Below, piece after piece: positions 10,955 through 20,216 of a stretch of DNA of 64,000 nt (its first letter is position 1; each line of letters opens with the position of its first letter). Below the pieces are notes generated by a model. It saw only the letters and a program-made list of their open reading frames with translations, searched no databases and was not told where the DNA came from. The stretch lies in NCBI GenBank assembly GCA_003255065.1, contig QAOA01001289.1:765554-829553 (forward strand). Reading direction: 5' to 3'. This DNA comes from Cercis canadensis. Its lineage: Eukaryota > Streptophyta > Magnoliopsida > Fabales > Fabaceae. A program made the position numbers and the translations under genes.

Positions 10955-12738
10955 TGTCATAACGTACTCGAAGGGTAGTTGTGACGAGGAAGGAGGACCT
11001 TTAAGAAAAAATTAGTTTTCAAAGAAAACTTGAAGTCACCACCAATTGTTTTTAGAAATAGGGAAACAACTGGAAAAACCATTTTTTGATTTTCTTTTAA
11101 AATAAAATTGGTCTACAAACCAGAGATGGTTCGGGAGTCAATTTGTGTATAGGGATGATATTAGACATCTCACAACACTTATCTAAAAGACGGTTACCCA
11201 AAATTAATTGTGCAAATATGATATGACAAAAAATGTATTTTATTTATACCAAAAATAATAAGAGCATTATAAGAATATCTAACAAAATAAAGACGGTGAA
11301 TTTAAACATGCAAATAATGATTTCACTAACGAGATCTAGATCATTTCACCATTTTCTCACATAAAGCACCCTACAGGATGGTGCTACCTTTACTTAGGTT
11401 GGATAAACAAAGTTATTTTATAAATGAATCAGACTCGATCTATTCTTCTATGATAAGTAAAGGAGCCTGCAGATACTACTTGGCACATATATATACCTTA
11501 AATGAATGCATTGCATAAGTTTACAATATTGTAAAATTAGAATTTAAATGGTTACATAAAACAAAACAAAAGTATAGTCTTCTCATCTCCAACTCCAGCT
11601 TGCTCTAGGATCAAGCCTTCTAGCTTGTCATCACTTACAATCTAACTCACAACAATTATCAAATGAACTCATAAGGCCAAGAAAAGAGCATTAATTAAGA
11701 AAACATGTAAAAAATTGTTCAAGCGTGGACAACTAAATAGATCTACTAAAAAAAAAAAAACAAAGCAAAGTGACTCATGAAAAGACCTCAAAACAATGCA
11801 AGACAAGGATGTACAAGAAGTTTTAACACAATTCTCAATCAACCCTCAATTAATAGTCCCAAAACAGCACCCAAAGTAGGCAAAACAATGTCGAAAAAAA
11901 TCTCATGACAGAGCAAAAGACATGACCAATTTTAGACAAGCACTAGGAATGCATGCTAAAGAATTTTAATTTGAAATTTTTATATAACAAAAATACATGT
12001 CTCCAGGTTCCAATGAGACAAAAAACATTTAAAACGAAGCTCAAATGCTCAAATTAGACACAAAATACGGAACACTGTTAGAGACATGACTGTAGTGACA
12101 AAGCAAAAATAAACACCCACATTCAAATTAAAATTGGAAACAAGGGAGACATGCATAAATTTTGAAAATTTTACACATGGAAGATACATGGCTTATAGTT
12201 CTAACACATAAGAATCATGCAAAACGGAGCTCTAATGCTTAAATTAAACACAAAAAATTGAACACTGTCAGTGCTGGACTGACAAACCTGAAAATGGTCT
12301 ATACAAACACATTTATGACCAATTTATTTGGAACAACCCCATAATTAAACAAAAATACTATTTCAAATAGTCCTTACCCAACCTTGAGCAGCAATCAAGA
12401 ATTTGCCTAAAACCAATCAAATCAGCAAAGGTAATAATATCAAAACAATCCCCTATCCTACCTTGGAACAACCATCATTTAGATAACTAAATAGAGCATG
12501 AATAGTCCCAGGTATATTGGTCATGAATGAGCTTATCTACCAAGTGATGTTGTGAGTAAACTCACTATGAATTAAGAGGAAAAAAAAGTTCAGCATGAGC
12601 ATCCAGAATAATGAAAGTTCATCACTTATTGATGTAAGAAATAAAACTCCATTAAAATTTGAAAGTTTCGTCTCTGCTCCCATTTTCTATATAATTCACC
12701 CTACTTATAAAATCAATAACACAGACCAGTTTTAAACT
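10955..12738 (-). repeat. 3' LTR of element B, first part (LTR 3' half)
   Basis: Homologous block by block to 41898-42552, 44000-44184 and 51200-52155. Diagnostic blocks are aagggtag near the terminus, ttttcaaagaaaacttg, caattgtttttagaaa, the (a)12 run with caaagcaaagtgactc, and ccatttagataac. It is interrupted at 12738 by copia element C after AAACT (12734-12738). It carries no coding sequence. Confidence 0.85.
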
Positions 12739-13455
12739 ATTGTTCCTAAGCTTACAAAAATAGAAATGAAACACAAATGATAACAATATGTTAGTGAAAA
12801 TTAGAGATATGACATTAGGATGAGGCATGGGTATCTTACTTTCTTTAAGACAATTCACGCCTCCCATAGGTTATTTGTAGTATCTCCACTAGGTGCAACG
12901 GATTCTAGATGCGTTGTCTCTAAGATACAACAGTCTGGTGACCACACCATTTATCTTCTAATATTCTACACAAATTGGAGGAAATGACTCTCTCCAACAC
13001 CATTCTCTACCCAAGTGTTTATTCACACAATATAATCAAATAGTATGCACAATATAATAAAATTGATGTATTTTACATATTGTAGAAGCACACATATATA
13101 TAGAGTAGTAAAATATGTCTCTTCACCTTTCTAAGTTCTAGCCGTTGGTCACAATTCCATAACATCATATATAATCAAAGCACATCAATTAGCTGAACCA
13201 ATTGTGAAGCCATTGACCAATAAAAAGAAAATTATATGCTTTTAAAGCAAATGATCAAAGCTAATAACACAATTAGCCATCCATTGGCAGGAAGGAGAAC
13301 GTTGGCCAATCAAAGTACTTCAAGGCATTTTATAATGCAATAGCACATCCATAACCGAATGAGCCTAACACAAATATCTTTAAAAGCATATCAAACTATA
13401 GACGTTGGAACTAAGAGCATAAAATATATATTTATTTTTAATAAAAATACCAACA
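12739..13455 (-). repeat. 3' LTR of copia element C
   Basis: About 717 bp. The right boundary is the revcomp of TGTTGGTATTTTTATTAAAA (ending 13455). The left end, attgttccta, is a decayed form of tgttgttccc seen at 15920. Beside it at 13456 lies a polypurine tract on the minus strand (aagtgggggat), as in A at 62729. Confidence 0.85.
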
Positions 13456-13967
13456 ATCCCCCACTTATTTTTATAAAAATAAACACAACACAAACATGCA
13501 AACACTTGGGTAGAGATATATATATATACTTGTTCCAGAGCCAATAGTGTTCTATTGCCTTGAACTATGATTGCTTAAGGGAGATAAGATATATACACAT
13601 AATAATCCAAGTGCAATATAGTACCCTAAGCCTGCACATTAAATTGGCTTTTGTGCGTTATACTAGTTTCATGAGTATTATTCTAGAATTAAGCCCTTAT
13701 TCTCTTAGAAGCGGTCTCACTTCACAATACTCATATAGGTGAATCTGTCAAGAGTGCTCTTGCAAATTTGTGACACCCCACTCTTAAGAGTTACATAATT
13801 CATTAAGAGTTTTAAAAAATTCATCCTCCATCATTTTGCAAAATAGATACACCTACACCTTAGAGATAATTTTTTTAGAAGAATATTCTCTTAAATATAT
13901 GGTGTATCCTGCACTCATGACTTACTCTATAATTTGTTTTCTCATTTGAACGTAGTTCTTAGGATCT
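13456..13967 (-). other. 3' untranslated region and polypurine tract of copia C
   Basis: Non-coding sequence shared with A at 62161-62737, for example the ttaagagtggggtgtcac and gcggtctcacttcacaatac blocks. The minus-strand tract aagtgggggat directly before the LTR is the expected plus-strand priming site. Confidence 0.75.
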
Positions 13968-14395
13968 CTAATCACTAGGTAGGGTATCCTCATAAGTAGT
14001 ATGATTTTCTTTGGGCTTCAACCCCATCCCTTTGATGTATTCCAAACTTTTTCTCTATTTAGAGATTTTGTTAACGGATTCGCAAGATTATCCCTTGATC
14101 TTATATAACTCACATGTATAGTACCATTATTTATGTAAGATCTCACTATATTATGTTTCCTCCTTATAGGTTTGGATATACCGTTATAATAACGGTTTTG
14201 TACTTTACCAATAGCAATAGTACTATTACAATGTATCAATATAGGTGGTATTGATTTTTCCCAAAAAGGAATTTCATATAATAAATCTCTCAACTAGCTA
14301 GCCTCACCACTAGCTATTGCTAGAGCTATAAGCTCAGCTTCCATGGTTGAGTTTATAATTATTTGTTGTTTCTTAGATTTCCAACAAATTGCACA
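13968..14395 (-). pseudogene. copia RNase H (element C)
   Basis: Reads [52 protein letters not shown] and then HVSYIRSRDNLANPLTKSL. This is an almost complete RNase H with its C-terminal tail, and it serves as the uninterrupted reference that places element B's insertion in A. A stop interrupts the frame at 14294 (SGEAS(W)L region). Confidence 0.8.
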
Positions 14396-14715
14396 ACCAC
14401 TCAAAGTAAATATATAACCATAAGAAAAATTTCATCATGCATTCTAGTGATTCTCATGTCAAGAACAACATTTTTTTTACCAAGATCTTTCATGCTAAAA
14501 TTATTATGAAGCAAATTTTTAGTACTTTCCAAAATAGATAAGCTTGTATAAAAAATTAACAAATCATTCACATACAAACTTATAATAATATGAGAATTAT
14601 CAACAAATTTGAAAAACAAACATTTATCATATTCACTAGATTTAAAACCATTTTCAAGCATGCATAAATCAAAGTTTTCATGTTCTATTAAACATAAGAG
14701 AATCCATCTCAACAT
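14396..14715 (-). pseudogene. copia reverse transcriptase, C-terminal part (element C)
   Basis: The open segment reads NGFKSSEYDKCLFFKF, IISLYVNDLLIFYTS and NNFSMKDLGKKNVVLDMRI. The catalytic box is YVND instead of the usual YVDD, so one of the two metal-binding Asp residues is lost. The segment is joined abruptly at about 14690 to linker sequence (EAINVEMDSL), which marks a deletion of the first RT half. The apparent start is not a real initiation codon. Confidence 0.75.
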
Positions 14716-15015
14716 TTATTGCTTCTTTCCAAAAAATAGAATCATGTGATGCTAAAGCTTCTTGCAAAGAGCTTGGAGTATCCTCCACATTATAAATTAT
14801 ATAGTCATGACCAAAATCTTTTTTCACTCTAGCTCTTTTACTCCTTCTAGGCTCTATTTCAAAAGTCCTTTGAACTTGTAAAGAAGTAGAAATAGTAGAA
14901 GAGTGAGGTTCATTTTCATTCAAAATTTTTTGACCCCCACTATTTTTAAGATTAAAAGGAAATTTATTTTCATAAAAAATAGCATCACTTGATTCTATAA
15001 TCACATTGTGTTTAA
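14716..15015 (-). pseudogene. copia integrase-RT linker (element C)
   Basis: Reads IIESSDAIFYENKFPFNLK, NENEPHSST and SSLQEALASHDSIFWKEAIN, collinear with A at 10000-10290. It has no catalytic residues; it is the spacer between integrase and RT in copia polyproteins. Confidence 0.7.
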
Positions 15016-15520
15016 GATAAAAAAAATCTATATATTGTACTATTCAAAGTATATAAACAGAACTTGAAGACATATTATTCATCTCAACATTCAATTTGAA
15101 CAAACCATCACTAGCATACCATTTACCCACAAACATCCCATTCTTAGTAATTATATATTGATCATATTCAATAGTTTGTTTGAAGCCAGCCTTATTGAGG
15201 AGATATGAAGACATAAGATTCTTCTTATTTTGGGGAGTATGGAGCACATTCTTGAGAGTGAGTACACGACCATAAGTAAAACTCAATTCCACATCACCTT
15301 CACCCAAAATTTTAGTAGTATGAGCATCACCAAGCATTATTTCCATGAGATTCTCATAAGGTTTGAAAACCTTGAAACAATCTTTGTCAAAGCAAACATT
15401 CCTAGAAGCACCAGAATCAGTCCACCAACCCTTAGATCATTCAACCATGTTAATTTCAGTAATCATAGCCACAAGTGGCTCTCCGGTGACGTTGTCTTGA
15501 AGATCAGGCCCATGTTTTCG
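15016..15520 (-). pseudogene. copia protease and pre-integrase region (element C)
   Basis: Contains GWWTDSGASR (protease active site, DSG), LGDAHTTKILGEGDVEL, NVLHTPQNKKNLMSSYLLNK and MFVGKWYASDGLFKLNVEMNNM. At about 15060 it runs straight into NSTIYRFF, which in A lies at the end of integrase (NSTTYGFF, 9955). The whole integrase is therefore missing from C. An in-frame stop interrupts the VEGSKGWW region. Confidence 0.75.
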
Positions 15521-15636
15521 GTATCTACAATTTTTTTGCAAAATTTCCATGATTGCCACAAACAAAACACGAAATAGGTCTAAAGGGTGGTTCATTTCTC
15601 TTTTGGGTGAAGTTGCCCTTGTATATGAGCTTTTTT

Positions 15637-15885
15637 CTATGATTTTTTCATCCCCTTCTTGTATGGCTTCAAAATAACATTTTGGTTCTGAAATTTGGGC
15701 AAAGAGACACTAGTTAATAAATCATGTACCTTGGTGGCAATTATGGGACTACTATTACCATTTTGTGTCATAAGCATGTCTTGGCTTCTAGTTTCATCCT
15801 CCACTGTAATGCGAGTGATCAAACTCTTTAAGCTTGTTTCCTTTTGCTGGTTGAGATCACCATTAGGTTTGATTGTAGGATCCAT
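15637..15885 (-). pseudogene. gag: copia gag remnant with internal deletion (element C)
   Basis: Starts [10 protein letters not shown] at 15885, the same gag start as in A, 34 bp from the LTR. After ten residues it jumps to [14 protein letters not shown] and [12 protein letters not shown], which in A lie 2 kb further on (partly due to A's solo LTR). Most of gag is therefore deleted in frame, leaving an 82-codon open frame. Confidence 0.75.
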
Positions 15886-15919
15886 GGGAAATAAGTTTAG
15901 TTTTGAATTGACTTAAAAT

Positions 15920-16391
15920 TGTTGTTCCCAAGCCTACAAAAATAGAAATGAAACACAAATGATAACAATAAGTTAGAGAAAATTAGAGATGTGATACCAG
16001 GATGAGGCACAGGTGTCTTGCTTTCTTTAAGATAATTCACGCCTCTTGCAAGTGATTCTTAGTATCTCCACCAGATGCAACAAGTTCTAGACGCGTTGTC
16101 TCCAAGATACAACAGCCTGGTGACCACACCATTTATACTCCAATATTCTGCACAAATAGGAGGAAAAGACTCTCTCCAACACCCTTATCTACCCAAGTGT
16201 TTACTCACACAATATAATAAGATTGTCGTATTTTACATATTGTAGAAGCACACATATATATAGAGTAGTAAAATATGTCCCTTCAGCTTTCTAAGTTCTA
16301 GTTGTTGGTCACAATTCCATAACATCATATATAATTAAAGCGCATCAATTAGCTGAACCAATTGCCAAACCGTTGGCCAATAAAAAGAAAA
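15920..16391 (-). repeat. 5' LTR of copia C, first part
   Basis: Starts (+ coordinates) with tgttgttccc at 15920 and matches 12739-13215 closely. It is cut after aaaaagaaaa (16391), where the CACTA element begins, and resumes at 35096 with gaattatatgc, matching 13230 onwards. Confidence 0.85.
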
Positions 16392-17995
16392 CACTACAAG
16401 AAAAAGGTTATTTTCCAACGGAATAAAATACCGTGGGAAGTTTTGAAAAATTCTAACGGTAATTCCAACAGAAAATTTTTTTCTGAAAATTCCAACCGTA
16501 ATTCCAACGGAATTTAATTACTGTTGGAATTACCGTTGGAATTAGTTTTCTCATTTTTTTCAATTTTTTTTGAAAATTTTTGTGTTGATTCCCACGGAAA
16601 TATAGTACTGTTTGAATTTTTTTATAAGGGACACGACGACGTTTTGATAAATAAAGGTCAGGTCTTCACTCTTCACTTCACGCCCTAGCCCCCTTCCACT
16701 CTTCACTAATATGAAATCCCTAGCTAGCACACTCTTTCAACTCTCCTTCTCCTTTGATTTGAGACCTTCTCTTGTTCTCTGACTCTCCAGCCTTCTCTAT
16801 CCTCATTCCATCACTTCGCCGCTGCCGCCATTGTCACTGCTGGGCGATTGTCACTCTCTCACTGTCCGGAAGTCTGGGTGTTGTTGCAGGTGAGTTGTGC
16901 TTCTTATTCATCACTTGTAAGCATTTCGGTTTCCATTTCCATTTTTGTTTCTTTGCTTCTTGGATTTGTTGGATTTTTCTAGGTGTTGGATTTGTTTCCA
17001 TGCTCTTGCGATAATTTCTGTTTCCATGCTTTTTCACTGTGCAATGGGTCTGCTGTAACGAAATTACTTATCTCTTAGCATCAAGAAAAGCTTGCTACTG
17101 CTGAGTGCTGATATATAGTTAGAGAAAAACATTTTATCATATAAGATTACCTTCTGTTTGGTCGGTTTAGTTAAAGGTCTCTTAGTCATGACCAACATGT
17201 TTCAACAAGATTCCTTGATCTTCATGTGTTGTGATACTTATTTTTGCTTTCCCATGTTTTCTCCTTGTTATTGTATTAATAATGCAAGTAGACCTGTGGA
17301 GTTCTGGTATGTTATTGCATTTGGGGATTCTATATTTGCTATAGCTTCAATCAGAGGAGCAAGTCATAATATGCAGATGTAACAGCTCTAAACCTCTCCT
17401 AGCCAGTTGTGTCCCAAATCTGTGCTTTTACTTCCTTTCCATTGATATCCATCTTCTGAGTTTGGAACTCTACTCCTATAGTTGACTTTGAATTAGATAA
17501 AACTCATCCCTGGCAAATCTTGCAAGCAAATTTGATTTCTCAACAGCTGAATCACCAATTAAAACAATCTTGAAAAGGTAATCCTCAGTTTTCTCTTCTT
17601 CATTGTAAAAAGCCATTTCTCAGTCCTAAGAATTGCCACTGTGTAGAAACAATCAACAACAAATAATCATTCTGGACTCTAGCTCTTTCCAACACTTGAA
17701 TGCCACCTAAGACTAGGAAAAAGGAATTAGAGAACACAAGAGGCCATGGGGGTGGGGGGTGGGGAGTGTGGAAGAGGAAAAAGGAACTTGGAATATAGGT
17801 GAGGTATACATGTGACACAAGTTGTGGATTCTGGACTTTGGCTATTTCCAAGACTTGAATGCCACCTGAGAGGAGGAAAAAGGAATTAGAGAACACAAGA
17901 GGGGTTAGGGGGAGGAAAAAGGAACCTGGGAAACAGGTGAGGTAACACGCGACACAAGTTGTGGTTCAATAAGTGCGTTAACAAATATCTACCTT
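16392..17995 (+). repeat. CACTA left-end copy 1
   Basis: Nearly identical to 18643-20216: same terminal repeat, same subterminal ttccaacgg repeats, same leader exon with splice donor, and same antisense RABA5a fragment with its upstream sequence. Similarity ends abruptly after aacaaatatct (about 17990 against 20213). Copy 1 has about 28 extra bases of subterminal repeat near 16495-16530. Confidence 0.88.
17366..17616 (-). pseudogene. RABA5a-type Rab GTPase exon 1, captured copy 1 (broken)
   Basis: This is the same captured host fragment as the one at 19591-19842 but with more damage. The P-loop Gly before Lys-Ser is Glu (SAVEKS). The G3 box, normally WDTAGQE, reads WDTTG followed by a stop. 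A single-base deletion near 17492 (gaattagataaa against gaattaggataaa in copy 2) shifts the frame. It lies antisense to the transposase genes. It has no coding potential as it stands. Confidence 0.8.
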
Positions 17996-18642
17996 CAATA
18001 AACCTCTATTTTCAAAAGAAAGCAAAGGTGTTGCTGCTAATTTGAAGTGAATGAAACTCAACCATTTATATATTTGAGTCATAGGGAAAACAGTATATAT
18101 TAATTAATGATCAACGTATATTTAATTTATTCTTTCTACAATTATTTGACTTTTCATTCTCCTTTAGAAAATGTTAACTAGCAACAAAAATCTCGTCTAT
18201 AAACCTTTACAGCTTTGCAACAATTTTTAAAAAATAATTTATTCCTTTTTTGTGGGAAGAAAATGAATTCAATTAATTAAATCACTAAAGTGATAGATAG
18301 TATATTAGTATATAATTATTGTTTGGGATTGTTTGAGGGAGGTAGCTGCTGGGGTGGTGTGGTGTAGCCCTGTTTTCTGTTTTGCTTTGGGCGGTTTACT
18401 TAAATTAGGTTTAAAGTGATTTTAGCGTTTACACAAAGATATACCATGTTATCATAGAATTATTAAACTGTACCAAATAACCTATGGTAAAATGATATTG
18501 AAAATGTTTTCAAGCATTGTGAATTTCATGTTTCACATATTTAGAGTGATACTTTCATCTATTACTCATTATGGTACTGCTTTTTCATAACATCAACTAA
18601 CTTAAAAGCACATTCTCCTACTTGTCCTTAAACTTATCTTCA
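17996..18642. other. Unique spacer between the two CACTA left ends
   Basis: These 647 bp match neither the sequence that follows copy 2 nor anything else noticed in the window. They are AT-rich with no recognisable gene. They could be part of an internally deleted older CACTA copy or filler DNA from an aberrant transposition. Confidence 0.4.
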
Positions 18643-18849
18643 CACTACAAGAAAAAGGTTATTTTCCAACGGAATAAAATACCGTGGGAAGTTTTGAAAA
18701 ATTCTAACGGTAATTCTAACGGAAAATTTTTCTGAAAATTCCAACAGAATTTAATTACCGTTGGAATGAGTTTTCTCATTTTTTTCAATTTTTTTTGAAA
18801 ATTTTTGTGTTGATTCCCACAGAAATATAGTACCGTTTGAATTTTTTTA

Positions 18850-19114
18850 TAAGGGACACAACGACGTTTTGATAAATAAAGGTCAAATCTTCACTCTTCA
18901 CTTCACGCCCTAGCCCCCTTCCACTCTTCACTAATCTGAAATCCCTAGCTAGCACACTCTTTCAACTCTCCTTCTCCTCTGATTTGAGACCTTCTCTTGT
19001 TCTCTGACTCTCCAGCCTCCTCCATCCTCGTTCCATCACTTCGCCGCCGCCGCCATTGTCACTGCTGGGCGATTGTCACTCTCTCGCTGTCCGGAAGTCT
19101 GGGTGTTGTTGCAG
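18850..19114 (+). promoter_or_regulatory. Putative CACTA promoter and leader exon with splice donor
   Basis: A TATA-like gataaataaagg (about 18868) is followed by a pyrimidine-rich leader (cttcactcttcacttcacg...) and a GC-richer stretch ending gcag|gtgagt at 19114/19115, a good plant 5' splice site. The first transposase ATG (28926) lies directly after gaatag, a plausible 3' splice site, so a long first intron is possible. The same arrangement occurs in copy 1 (donor at 16889/16890). The leader could instead have been captured from a host gene. Transcription is inferred. Confidence 0.4.
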
Positions 19115-19575
19115 GTGAGTTGTGCTTCTTATTCATCACTTGTAAGCATTTCGGTTTCCATTTCCATTTTTGTTTCTTTGCTTCTTGGATTTGTTGGATT
19201 TTTCTGTGTGTTGGATTTGTTTCCATGCTCTTGCGATAATTTCTGTTTCCATGCTTCTTCACTGTGCAATGGGTCTGCTGTAACGAAATTACTTATCTCT
19301 TAGCATCAAGAAAAGCTTGCTACTGCTGAGTGCTGATATATAGTTAGAGAAAAACATTTTATCATATAAGATTACCTTCTGTTTGGTCGGTTTAGTTAAA
19401 GGTCTCTTAGTCATGACCAACATGTTTCAACAAGATTCCTTGATCTTCATGTGTTGTGATACTTATTTTTTCTTTCCCATGTTTTCTCCTTGTTATTGTA
19501 TTAATAATGCAAGTAGACCTATGGAGTTCTGGTATGTTATTGCATTTTGGGATTCTATATTTGCTATAGCTTCAA

Positions 19576-19842
19576 TCAGAGGAGCAAGTCATAATATGCA
19601 GATGTAACAGCTCTAAACCTCTCTTGGCCAGCTGTGTCCCAAATCTGTGCTTTTACTTCCTTTCCATTGATATCCATCTTCTGAGTTTGGAACTCTACTC
19701 CTATAGTTGACTTTGAATTAGGATAAAACTCATCCCTGGCAAATCTTGCAAGCAAATTTGATTTCCCAACAGCTGAATCACCAATTAAAACAATCTTGAA
19801 AAGGTAATCCTCGGTTTTCTCTTCTTCATTGTAAAAAGCCAT
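19576..19842 (-). pseudogene. RABA5a-type Rab GTPase exon 1, captured copy 2 (open)
   Basis: The open frame starts [16 protein letters not shown] and contains the P-loop GDSAVGKS, the effector-region [13 protein letters not shown] and the G3 box WDTAGQERF, then ends TSAYYDLLL and a stop. This matches the N-terminal third of the plant RABA5 (Rab11-related) membrane-trafficking GTPases, and the exact start is most like RABA5a. Homology ends after TSAYY (19591), where the protein would normally continue RGA, consistent with capture of the first exon up to its intron. It lacks the G4 and G5 boxes and the prenylated C-terminus, so it cannot encode a working GTPase. It is inside a transposon and antisense to the transposase. 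Confidence 0.82.
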
Positions 19843-20216
19843 TTCTCAGTCCTAAGAATTGCCACTGTGTAGAAAAAATCAACAACAAATAATCATTCTG
19901 GACTCTGGCTCTTTCCAAGACTTGAATGCCACCTAAGACTAGGAAAAAGAAATTAGAGAACACAAGAGGCCATGGGGGTGGGTGGTGGGGAGTGTGGAAG
20001 AGGAAAAAGGAACTTGGAATATAGGTGAGGTATACATGTGACACAAGTTGTGGATTCTGGACTCTGGCTATTTCCAAGACTTGAATGCCACCTGAGAGGA
20101 GGAAAAAGGAATTAGAGAACACAAGAGGCGTTGGGGGGAGGAAAAAGGAACCTGGGAAACAGGTGAGGTAACACGCGACACAAGTTGTGGTTCAATAAGT
20201 GCGTTAACAAATATCT
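19843..20216 (-). repeat. Captured sequence upstream of RABA5a with an internal ~160-bp duplication
   Basis: The block starting ctggactctggct at about 19896 and again at about 20057 (agacttgaatgccacct, ggaaaaag(a/g)aattagagaac, acacaagttgtgg) forms an imperfect direct duplication of about 160 bp. It sits immediately 5' of the RABA ATG and is probably host 5' UTR or promoter carried along with exon 1. The same doubled block is found in copy 1 (about 17680-17960). Confidence 0.6.

Larger units (their letters stand above)
18643..20216 (+). repeat. CACTA left-end copy 2
   Basis: Begins CACTACAAGAAAAAGG at 18643, preceded by cttatcttca. It contains the ttccaacgg-type subterminal repeats, the leader exon and the RABA5a fragment, and is continuous with the rest of the element to the right. 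It is probably the genuine left end of the transposase-bearing element because its captured frame is intact and its interior continues into the element. Confidence 0.8.

Noticed and set aside
16772-17014. 80-codon frame repeated at 18997-19239
   Set aside because: It crosses a good splice donor (gcag|gtgagt) and sits in the CACTA left end, so it is better read as a leader exon plus intron than as a protein.
17600-20122. 98-codon minus-strand frames upstream of the RABA fragments
   Set aside because: They are translations of the duplicated ~160-bp block in the captured 5' region and contain two repeats of the same peptide with no known domain.
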